In this document: one piece after another, positions 55,720-64,000 of the stretch | How positions within the stretch are numbered: the first letter of the stretch is position 1 | How the letters are laid out: the number at the start of each line of letters is the position of its first letter | DNA from: Pseudoalteromonas rubra | Lineage (GTDB): Bacteria > Pseudomonadota > Gammaproteobacteria > Enterobacterales > Alteromonadaceae | Assembly (NCBI RefSeq): GCF_005887095.1 | Contig: NZ_PNCI01000008.1 | Span: 248,001 to 312,000, forward strand | Reading direction: 5' to 3' | DNA: 64,000 nucleotides | The notes under the pieces: model-generated | What the model saw: the letters and a program-made list of their open reading frames with translations, nothing else | Database searches by the model: none | Told to the model about the DNA's origin: nothing | Program-made: the position numbers and the translations under genes

Positions 55720-56664
55720 CTACTTGCCCCGGCTAACGCCGCGAGAGGTCCGGTTTGAACTATTGCGAATTGAGCCTGAGCCCGATTTTGCTCTCGAGTA
55801 GCTGCTTCGCGATACTGATGAGGGGGTGTGACTGGCACGACTGAGACCAGAAGCGCCCGATTTTCTTTTTGCATAGGGGCTAGTGAACTGCTTACCCTGG
55901 CGCTGATAAGACTGCCGGGTACGCTGCTCAACCGCATTCTGCCGTTTGTAACCCTGATAACTGGTGTATCGTTTGCGGCCATAATCGCTGTAGTAGCTAT
56001 ATTTTCGACGCTTACTCCAGCTGCTGTATTCCACATCCCCAACCAAATCACCGAGCATTCTGTACATGCCATACCACATCCAAAAGCTGGTGCCGTTTGA
56101 GCTGGTCTGCCATTCACCATAGTTGGCGTTGCCGACTAATTGGTTACCTACTGCTGACTGGCCGTTATTGGCTGCCTGCTCGGCCGCCTGACTGACAGCG
56201 CCGACGCGGGCCAGTGTGCCATTGGACATGTCGGCCAGCACATTGATGGGATCGGTCAGTGCATCGTTGAATAAACTCACAGAAGCGGCTTCTTTGAGCA
56301 GTACCGCCTGCTCAATAAGGTCATCACTGCTCATACCTGGCTGAGGGGACTTAAGCGCCTGATAGCGGGTCAGTAAATTTTGATATAGGGGGCCGGCACT
56401 GGTTGCATCCTGTGCAACCAATTGAGCAATCTTACTCAATTGCGGATTCTGCTGGCTCAGCACCTTGCCATATTCGGTTAAGAGATTGGCATTGCGCACT
56501 TGTTTTTTATCAAGCGCATCACCTAAGGTGTTGATGGCCCTTGAGGCGTCCTGAAGTGTGTAAGTAATCGTTTGCTGGGTGCGCTCCTCTTTCGATTCGC
56601 ACCCGACCATTAAGCACATTACACAGAGCAGACTTATCAGTTTCCAAACTTTAAAATCGGACAT
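55720..56664 (-). CDS. Lipoprotein with Arg/Ser/Tyr-rich C-terminus
   Basis: A 314-residue lipoprotein (lipobox LMVGC), first gene of the second psp operon. An N-terminal helical region (25-150) precedes a low-complexity part (about 215-314) of Arg, Ser, Tyr, Lys and Gly, e.g. KRRKYSYYSDYGRKRYTSYQ and RSSYSRAKSGSGSIRNSSNR, which is strongly basic and presumably disordered. It takes the YjfM (DUF1190) position, whose E. coli member also has a low-complexity C-terminus, but I could not match it to that family with certainty. Confidence 0.72.
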   Translation of the reverse strand: MSDFKVWKLISLLCVMCLMVGCESKEERTQQTITYTLQDASRAINTLGDALDKKQVRNANLLTEYGKVLSQQNPQLSKIAQLVAQDATSAGPLYQNLLTRYQALKSPQPGMSSDDLIEQAVLLKEAASVSLFNDALTDPINVLADMSNGTLARVGAVSQAAEQAANNGQSAVGNQLVGNANYGEWQTSSNGTSFWMWYGMYRMLGDLVGDVEYSSWSKRRKYSYYSDYGRKRYTSYQGYKRQNAVEQRTRQSYQRQGKQFTSPYAKRKSGASGLSRASHTPSSVSRSSYSRAKSGSGSIRNSSNRTSRGVSRGK

Positions 56665-56904
56665 TCATTGTCACCTGATCTACCTTGATACGAATTCAGA
56701 TTTTCTATTCTACATAATTGCAGTGGATAACCAAGCACCAATATATAACTCGCTTCATAAAGTTCAAAAAATAGAGGTACAGAGGTGAAAGCCAGTATGT
56801 GTAGACGTACTCAAACATTGAAATAAAAATGGCGTTTAAAAGAGATTTAGGTGCTTATAAAAAAGATGGAATTAACAATTTATTTAATAATCATCACACG
56901 TGAA

Positions 56905-56933
56905 GAAAAATGGGCAGATTTATTCTGCCCATT
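56905..56933 (-). terminator. Intrinsic terminator of the lipoprotein gene at 56953
   Basis: AATGGGCAGA (56909-56918) - loop - TCTGCCCATT (56924-56933), followed on the minus strand by TTTTTC. It separates this lipoprotein from the second psp operon. Confidence 0.88.
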
Positions 56934-56952
56934 AATACGCAAATGCCAAAGG

Positions 56953-57399
56953 CTAGAAAGTCACCAGCACTTCAACATCATCACCTTCATATAATGCTGT
57001 ATAGTTAATGATTGCAGGCTTTTGACCACCTGGGCTCATCATGCTGGCAATGCACCATATTTTTTGTAAACTGACGTCCTGAGAGGACTGTGCGATATCT
57101 GAATACCTCAGATCCTGTTGCTCTATCGCTTCGTCGACCGCATCCAGTACTTTTGCCAAATCTGCCGAGCGCCCTTTTACCTCAACAGCTCGCTCGTAGG
57201 TGATTTCGCCTGCTTTGCCAGCCTGGGTTAGCATCACATTAAACAACTGAGATTTTGCCTCTTCTTTTACGATGTCATGAACCAATTCCATGACATCATC
57301 ATCGTCGCATTGCGGCAGCTCAGTGGATGGCTCGTCACTACCACATGCAGTAAGTAGTAATAAAGCTGGGATAGTGACCAAAGAAGTGAGTGCTTTCAT
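56953..57399 (-). CDS. Hypothetical lipoprotein
   Basis: A 148-residue lipoprotein (MKALTSLVTIPALLLLTAC) with an acidic segment CDDDDVMELVHDIVKEEAK, a helix VEVKGRSADLAKVLDAVDEA and a paired Cys further on (KIWCIAS); the first of these (C31) and the second could form a disulfide. The end IINYTALYEGDDVEVLVTF resembles a secreted beta tail. No family recognised. Has its own terminator. Confidence 0.75.
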   Translation of the reverse strand: MKALTSLVTIPALLLLTACGSDEPSTELPQCDDDDVMELVHDIVKEEAKSQLFNVMLTQAGKAGEITYERAVEVKGRSADLAKVLDAVDEAIEQQDLRYSDIAQSSQDVSLQKIWCIASMMSPGGQKPAIINYTALYEGDDVEVLVTF

Positions 57400-57490
57400 T
57401 ATCGTCCTTATAATTATCTATAGAATAGTCAAGTACCTGCGGCATAACTGCCGTGTTGTATACCGCGGGCCTGGCAATAAAACCTGAGTG

Positions 57491-58273
57491 TTAACAGTTG
57501 TCCTCAAGCAGGTCATAAATCAGATCTTCAAGGTCCTCCAGGTTATCTTCGTCGATAACCAGACGGGCTTTAGATTCATCTAAATCGAGTGCTTCAGCGA
57601 AAAAGCCTCTGAGGCCCCGAGCTTTGCGGTCAATTTCAAAAATGACCTCCAGCTGACTGCCACGATTGAAAAAGACGATCTCGACTTCATCGAGACGGCC
57701 ATGAAATTCGCCGGCAATGGTTTTGAATTCCAGCTCCTGTACGAATGGCAGGCGAGAGAAAGAAGCCTCTTCAATGCCTTCACAGTCTGATTCATACAAT
57801 TTGAAACCCAGTTCTTCCATACTATCGATGACGGCTTGTTGCAGGTCGGTTGGCACAACACGGATATAATCACGATCGGATTTATCCAACGCCATGTCGA
57901 TGTCCAGATTAGTGGCAATCCAGGTTTGAGACTCGCCGACTGTGATAGGCGTTTCCAGGTCTAAATCAAATGCAAAGGGAATATGCTTTTCATCACCTGG
58001 CTCAATGGTAAAACGCTCATTAATACGAAATTTGGCTAAGGTGTGTTGCTTAGTGACAGTTTCCGACTCACCTTCACTGTTTTCTCTTTCAACGGTGTAA
58101 GTACACATCACTTTGAGATCGATTTTGTTGATCTCCTGAGCGACTTTGCCGCCGTTAATTTTAACTGTGCCGGAAATTTCCTCGCCAGGTGCAACCTGGT
58201 GGTGATCTAAAAGCGTGTCTACTTTTGCTGCGCCAATACCAACTGCGCCAAGTGCTTTCTTGAAAAAAGACAT
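57491..58273 (-). CDS. Spo0M-like arrestin-fold protein
   Basis: A 260-residue protein of the SpoOM (sporulation-control) family, an arrestin-like beta-sandwich: MSFFKKALGAVGIGAAKVDT, VAPGEEISGTVKINGGKVAQ, VKQHTLAKFRINERF and IEPGDEKHIPFAFDLDLETP. The C-terminus is acidic (LVIDEDNLEDLEDLIYDLL). Despite the name it is widespread in non-sporulating bacteria, function unknown. Start at ATG 58273 after AAGGA; an extra ATG two codons upstream is possible. Confidence 0.87.
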   Translation of the reverse strand: MSFFKKALGAVGIGAAKVDTLLDHHQVAPGEEISGTVKINGGKVAQEINKIDLKVMCTYTVERENSEGESETVTKQHTLAKFRINERFTIEPGDEKHIPFAFDLDLETPITVGESQTWIATNLDIDMALDKSDRDYIRVVPTDLQQAVIDSMEELGFKLYESDCEGIEEASFSRLPFVQELEFKTIAGEFHGRLDEVEIVFFNRGSQLEVIFEIDRKARGLRGFFAEALDLDESKARLVIDEDNLEDLEDLIYDLLEDNC

Positions 58274-58657
58274 AGTCATCCTTATTGATTTTATTACCCT
58301 CAATCTTTGAAGGTTTTCACGGTCGATTATAGAAAAGAATATAAACGCGTCAACCGCTTTTTCTTTGCAAATATTTGACGATAATAATATAAACTCACAA
58401 AAGCACACTACATTGAGAGTATATTTTCCAACACAAACACACACCAACAATAAGAAGCTTTGCTTATTTAACCATTAAAATGAGAAGAAAAACTCACATA
58501 AATATGATTATATTTATATAGAAGAGTGAAATTAAATAGATTAACCTCTATTAAAACAGATATATCGCACAATCCTGATGTTCAATTTCCTCAGTACAAA
58601 CAACCCCAACGACCTCATCACATCATTCACTTTGCCAAATTTTTAATACACAAAATG
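58274..58657. other. AT-rich intergenic region upstream of the Spo0M-like gene
   Basis: About 380 bp, markedly AT-rich, between the Spo0M-like gene start and the groL terminator. It must hold the Spo0M promoter. I see no RNA gene or coding frame I would support. Confidence 0.5.
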
Positions 58658-58681
58658 AAAAACCCGGCAAAGCCGGGTTTT
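58658..58681 (-). terminator. groESL terminator
   Basis: AAAAACCCGGC - AAA - GCCGGGTTTT hairpin following groL on the minus strand, with A- and T-runs on both sides. Confidence 0.9.
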
Positions 58682-58706
58682 CAAAGCGTAAAGTGCTGAG
58701 GGATGA

Positions 58707-60705
<1,999 letters not shown>

Positions 60706-60821
60706 GTGTTTAGTTCTCCTAACAGTTTCTGAACAATGACAGAATACATAGTGTAAGATGTTTGCCCGCTCAAACTCACCGTTTATAAGGGGCTAACTAA
60801 TTAATTTCTAAGTTGCTTCAC

Positions 60822-60851
60822 TTTATGGGGGTGGGCAAAACAAAACCCAAG
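60822..60851 (-). promoter_or_regulatory. Heat-shock (sigma-32-like) promoter of groSL
   Basis: On the minus strand CTTGGGT - N14 - CCCCATAAA, compared with the sigma-32 consensus CTTGAAA - N13-17 - CCCCATNTA. The -10-type half is excellent, the -35 half partial. It lies about 117 bp before the groS start. Confidence 0.65.
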
Positions 60852-60868
60852 CATTTTTTTCAATTTTT

Positions 60869-61375
60869 TTAGTCCTTGCGCTTAAACTCGCCTTCTAACG
60901 TGGTATTCCCCTCATCACGCTGCGATTGACCATGACCTGAAGGGCGACCAGCAAACGGGTCAAACTGCTGCTCTTGTTGCTGTGAGGTGTGTTGAGTGAA
61001 CATGCCACCGCTTTGCACCTGCACGGTGGCACGTTGCAACAGCGCCTTGGCTAGTTTCTGGCGAATGGCCGGCGTGAGCAGCATAAAGCCCAATACATCA
61101 GTCATAATTCCCGGCGTCATGAGCAATACACCAGCGATGATCACACAGATCCCGGCAAACAGATCGCTGGCCGGTAACTGGCCTCGTGCCATTTGTTGCT
61201 GCACGTTGGCGTAAGCTCCCAGACCTTGTTGCTTTACCAGGCGCGCCCCAAACACCGCGGTCAGGATCACCAGTGCCAGGGTGGCAAATCCGCCGATGAC
61301 TTCACTGACTTGCAATAACAGGGCTATTTCAGCGATGGGAATAACAATAAAAAGTAGAAAAAGGACTTTAAACAT
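60869..61375 (-). CDS. fxsA: FxsA family membrane protein
   Basis: A 168-residue inner-membrane protein starting MFKVLFLLFIVIPIAEIALL with three to four helices and a hydrophilic Gln-rich C-terminal part (QHTSQQQEQQFDPFAGRPSG). The E. coli protein affects exclusion of phage T7 when overproduced. Start at ATG 61375 after GGAG. Sits beside groSL as in many gammaproteobacteria. Confidence 0.93.
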   Translation of the reverse strand: MFKVLFLLFIVIPIAEIALLLQVSEVIGGFATLALVILTAVFGARLVKQQGLGAYANVQQQMARGQLPASDLFAGICVIIAGVLLMTPGIMTDVLGFMLLTPAIRQKLAKALLQRATVQVQSGGMFTQHTSQQQEQQFDPFAGRPSGHGQSQRDEGNTTLEGEFKRKD

Positions 61376-61549
61376 AGGATCTCCAAAATAACTGAAATAG
61401 ATGTATGGGTCCTCGGGTCTTATTTCAAGCCCGCGCATCAGGCATAGCAACGCACGCGACCAATGCGCTGAAAGTAAAGGTGAAGCGCTTGGGATAGACC
61501 GCGTGTTTGGTTACACTAGAGCAAATTTAGCTCAAGCGAAAGGATAACC

Positions 61550-61870
61550 ATGACGACGCCTTACCGATTGGTCATGACCACCTGTGGCACTCATGCGCAG
61601 GCCCAAGACATTGCCAGGCAGCTGGTGGCAAATAAACAGGCAGCCTGTGTGAACATTTTGCCAAACGTTGAGTCCATCTATGTGTGGCAGGGCGAGGTCT
61701 CTCAGGACAGCGAGTACAAGTTGATGATAAAAACCCATGTTGACTTGGTCGAGGCCGTCATGGAGACCATTCACCGTTTGCACCAATACGATGTGCCTGA
61801 AATTCAGGTCATCGAAGTCTGTGCTGGATCGCGGGACTATTTTAACTGGATTGATGAGGTACTGAATTAA
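61550..61870 (+). CDS. cutA: Divalent-cation tolerance protein CutA
   Basis: A 106-residue CutA1, trimeric protein of the ferredoxin-like fold: LVMTTCGTHAQAQDIARQLV, NILPNVESIYVWQGEVSQDS, KTHVDLVEAVMETIHRLHQY. Linked to copper tolerance in E. coli, probably by connection to dsbD. AAAGGA before the ATG; its stop overlaps the dsbD start (TAATG). Confidence 0.96.
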   Translation: MTTPYRLVMTTCGTHAQAQDIARQLVANKQAACVNILPNVESIYVWQGEVSQDSEYKLMIKTHVDLVEAVMETIHRLHQYDVPEIQVIEVCAGSRDYFNWIDEVLN

Positions 61871-63696
61871 TGCGAATGCTGACGCGCTTTTTACCCCGCG
61901 GCATATTGGCCGTTTTGACCGCCCTGTTGATGCTGCTAAGCACCAGCAGCCAGGCGGCAGGCAATGCCACTGTGCTCGATAGCTTGCTCGCTCCCAAGCA
62001 GCAAACGTTTTTACCCGTCGAAGAAGCGTTTAAGTTCGACTTCGACCAGCAGGGCAAAGTGCTGTTTACCGGCTGGGATATTGCACCCGACTACTACTTA
62101 TATAAGAAGAAACTGGAGATCATCGCCAAAGGGGCAGACATTTCAGTGCCCGAATATGCGCAGGGTGAAATGATCGAGGATGAATTCTTTGGCAAAACCG
62201 AAGTGTATTTTGATCAGTTTGCCGTGATCTCTCGACTCAGTAATATCACCGACGGTGCTGTGGTCAAAATTCGCTACCAGGGCTGTGCCGAAGCCGGGCT
62301 GTGTTACCCGCCCGAAGTGATCACTGTGCCTTTAACTGTGCTCGTCAGTAGCGGCGATGATGCAACCCCACCCGCCAAAGCAACCAGCCAGCCTGAGTCT
62401 GCATCCGCAAATAGCGACGACTTGAGCTTCACGGAGCGACTGGCGCAGCAATCACTGCTCACCAATCTGGCAGTGTTTTTTGCGGTGGGCGTCGGCCTGG
62501 CGTTTACGCCGTGTGTTTTCCCGATGTTTCCAATCCTCTCTAGCCTTATCGCCGGACAGCAACATTTGTCGACCAAAAAGGCCTTTAGCCTGTCTTTTGT
62601 TTATGTTCAGGGCATGGCCGTAACCTATGCTGCACTTGGCTTAGTGGTGGCCTATTTTGGCGGCCAGGTACAGGGCTATCTGCAACATCCGGCAGTGCTG
62701 ATAAGCTTTAGTTTACTGTTTGTGTTACTGGCCTTTGCCATGTTCGGCTGGTACGAAATAAAACTGCCCAGCGGCATGATGAGCAAGCTTACTGAGATCA
62801 GTAATCAACAAAGTGGCGGCAACTATGTCGGGGTGTTTTCTATGGGCGTTTTATCCGGCCTGATTGCCTCACCTTGTACCACGGCCCCCTTGTCTGCGGC
62901 CCTGCTTTATGTTGCTCAAAGCGGCGACTTTATGGTGGGCGGTCTGACGCTGTATGCGTTGAGTCTGGGTATGGGTCTGCCGCTGCTGCTGCTTGGCACC
63001 TCAGGCGGTAAACTACTACCCAAAGCGGGAGGCTGGATGGATCAGGTGAAAACCCTGTTCGGTTTTGTCATGCTGTTTGTGCCTTTGATCCTGCTTGAGC
63101 GGATCCTCGACTTCAATATCATTCTGGGGCTGGCCTCAGTACTGGCAGTGGCAACCGCTCTATATTTGCATCACTGGCAAAGTGGTCAGGCACAAGGTAA
63201 GGGAAAAACCCTGCTCTGGGCGATGGCAACCAGCTTGTTTGTGGTTGGCTTATTGACTGCCAGAAGCGTGGTTTTTCCAGACACTAGCACCGCCCAGGTC
63301 AGCGTAGCACAGAATGAGACTAAGCAGGGCTTCCGACTACTGGACGACCTGGCTGCATTAAACGTGGCGGTCGAGCAAGCCAACAGTCAGGGAAAAATCG
63401 CCATGGTGGATCTCTACGCTGATTGGTGTGTAGCTTGCAAAGAGTTTGAGAAATATACTTTCCCCACTGAACAAGTTCAGACTCAGTTTGCCTATTTCGA
63501 CACCCTAAAACTCGACCTGACCGAAAGTAACGACACCACCATAGAGATCATGGAAGCGTTTACGGTGTTCGGTCTGCCCAGCATTTTGTTCTTTGATGCC
63601 GAGGGCAACGAGATCCCCGAACTGCGCGTCACCGGATTCCAGGATGCCGATGAGTTCGCTGCCCACCTGGAAAAAGTGCGCCAACACGTCCTGTAA
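61870..63696 (+). CDS. dsbD: Thiol:disulfide interchange protein DsbD
   Basis: A 608-residue transmembrane reductant transporter moving electrons from cytoplasmic thioredoxin to periplasmic DsbC and DsbG. Signal peptide/first helix, the N-terminal immunoglobulin-like domain with the CAEAGLCYPP Cys pair, eight TM helices with FTPCVFPMFPILSSL and LIASPCTTAPLSAAL holding the two redox cysteines, and a C-terminal thioredoxin domain with YADWCVACKEFEKYTF. Overlaps cutA by one base. Confidence 0.97.
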   Translation: MRMLTRFLPRGILAVLTALLMLLSTSSQAAGNATVLDSLLAPKQQTFLPVEEAFKFDFDQQGKVLFTGWDIAPDYYLYKKKLEIIAKGADISVPEYAQGEMIEDEFFGKTEVYFDQFAVISRLSNITDGAVVKIRYQGCAEAGLCYPPEVITVPLTVLVSSGDDATPPAKATSQPESASANSDDLSFTERLAQQSLLTNLAVFFAVGVGLAFTPCVFPMFPILSSLIAGQQHLSTKKAFSLSFVYVQGMAVTYAALGLVVAYFGGQVQGYLQHPAVLISFSLLFVLLAFAMFGWYEIKLPSGMMSKLTEISNQQSGGNYVGVFSMGVLSGLIASPCTTAPLSAALLYVAQSGDFMVGGLTLYALSLGMGLPLLLLGTSGGKLLPKAGGWMDQVKTLFGFVMLFVPLILLERILDFNIILGLASVLAVATALYLHHWQSGQAQGKGKTLLWAMATSLFVVGLLTARSVVFPDTSTAQVSVAQNETKQGFRLLDDLAALNVAVEQANSQGKIAMVDLYADWCVACKEFEKYTFPTEQVQTQFAYFDTLKLDLTESNDTTIEIMEAFTVFGLPSILFFDAEGNEIPELRVTGFQDADEFAAHLEKVRQHVL

Positions 63697-63727
63697 CCTT
63701 CGTTTCAGCGAACGATTCGCTACCCAC

Positions 63728-63759
63728 GACACAGAGGCCTGAAGATTTGCCTCTGTGTC
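63728..63759 (+). terminator. Putative dsbD terminator hairpin
   Basis: GACACAGAGGC (63728-63738) - 10-nt loop - GCCTCTGTGTC (63749-63759), an 11-bp perfect stem about 30 bp after the dsbD stop; poor U-run. Confidence 0.65.
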
Positions 63760-63816
63760 TCGTCTCTTCCTATGCTGATTAGACCAGTATTTTGCTGCTA
63801 TTTACCTTGAACTCTC

Positions 63817-63833
63817 TATAATAGTTCGCGAAC
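63817..63833 (+). promoter_or_regulatory. Promoter of aroQ with adjacent palindrome
   Basis: TATAAT (63817-63822) stands ahead of aroQ, with the 10-bp palindrome GTTCGCGAAC (63824-63833) immediately downstream. The -35 (TTGCTG) spacing of 19 is poor. The palindrome may be coincidence or an operator. Confidence 0.4.
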
Positions 63834-63932
63834 GTGAGAAATATTTGCTATTTACTGTGCATACGCTTAAGTTAACAAGGTCTTTTTCGAAAAAAGCGGC
63901 TTTGTTTTCTAAATAAAGGAATTTCACGCATT

Positions 63933-64000
63933 ATGTCTACAAATTTGAAGATTTTAGTCCTGAATGGCCCAAACCTGAACATGTTGGGCCGACGTGAGCC
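63933..64000 (+). CDS. aroQ: 3-dehydroquinate dehydratase (type II), N-terminal start only
   Basis: Starts MSTNLKILVLNGPNLNMLGR and runs off the right edge; the LNGPNLNMLG motif is the type II dehydroquinase signature (shikimate pathway). AAAGGA lies upstream of the ATG. Confidence 0.93.
   Translation, partial: MSTNLKILVLNGPNLNMLGRRE

Noticed and set aside
56660..56672. GACATTCATTGTC at the start of the lipoprotein gene as a third copy of the psp operator
   Set aside because: Only 9 of 13 positions match GACATAATATGTC and it overlaps the start codon; too weak to claim.
8364..58681. Near-identical GC hairpins after rpmG and groL taken as a repeat family
   Set aside because: Both are simple AACCCGGC/GCCGGGTT terminators with U-runs; shared composition is enough to explain the likeness.
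63824..63833. GTTCGCGAAC palindrome as a LexA or similar operator ahead of aroQ
   Set aside because: Ten bases, no match to a known consensus; kept only as a note at the promoter.

Overview
The window is chromosomal DNA from a gammaproteobacterium, most likely an Alteromonadales marine bacterium close to Pseudoalteromonas. This rests on the housekeeping blocks (coaBC-slmA, rpmB-rpmG, rlmB-rnr, epmA/efp/epmB, groSL, cutA-dsbD, aroQ), on families typical of that order (TIGR04219 barrel, DUF2333, DUF3016, TIGR03899-like), and on moderate GC. I saw no rRNA, tRNA, CRISPR array, insertion sequence or prophage. The window cuts an aldo/keto reductase at the left edge and aroQ at the right edge.

0-8.3 kb is an accessory, biosynthetic-looking region. 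Two minus-strand units flank a lone plus-strand gene for a small secreted protein. The distal unit is an AfsA-type hotdog protein coupled to a HAD phosphatase, a pair reminiscent of butenolide/furan autoregulator synthesis in Streptomyces. The proximal unit is a tight four-gene operon: Fe(II)/2-oxoglutarate (TauD-type) dioxygenase, acyl-adenylating enzyme, and two adjacent class III aminotransferase-fold proteins. One of these two (4626-5759) has lost the Schiff-base lysine, the PLP-nitrogen aspartate and the PLP-stacking aromatic residue, while its overlapping neighbour keeps all three. I think this cluster is the best candidate for an undescribed system: a catalytic/pseudo-aminotransferase pair in a small-molecule pathway.

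8.4-31 kb is mostly core: ribosomal proteins L33 and L28, RadC, CoaBC, SlmA (with no dut between coaBC and slmA), a secreted S9 peptidase, a YgiQ radical SAM protein, a REC-DUF3369-GGDEF-EAL phosphodiesterase, two hypotheticals, an outer-membrane barrel, DUF2333, a copper chaperone, a psp operon (pspA-pspC-small membrane protein) with a sigma-54-like promoter, DusA, GalE, a TolB-like protein, PrkB, YjjX, YjjG and RlmB.

31-50 kb holds RNase R, a hybrid histidine kinase, an EamA transporter with a glycerophosphodiesterase, a chemoreceptor, the complete EF-P beta-lysylation set (epmA, efp, epmB), small conserved proteins, an RND efflux operon without an outer-membrane factor, and a large flavin amine oxidase.

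50-58.3 kb is a second PspA system of the yjfIJKL type: lipoprotein, tandem DUF350 membrane protein, membrane-anchored aminopropyltransferase (spermidine-synthase fold), DUF2170, PspA paralogue, a YjfK-position protein and a small ribbon-helix-helix-like protein. Inside it, just ahead of DUF2170-pspA, sit two copies of a 13-bp palindrome forming a perfect 15-bp inverted repeat, and an intrinsic-terminator hairpin lies right after the PspA gene. The module therefore appears to have its own switch, and the ribbon-helix-helix-like protein is a natural candidate regulator. A Spo0M-like arrestin protein follows upstream. The window ends with groSL (with a plausible heat-shock promoter), fxsA, cutA-dsbD and the start of aroQ.
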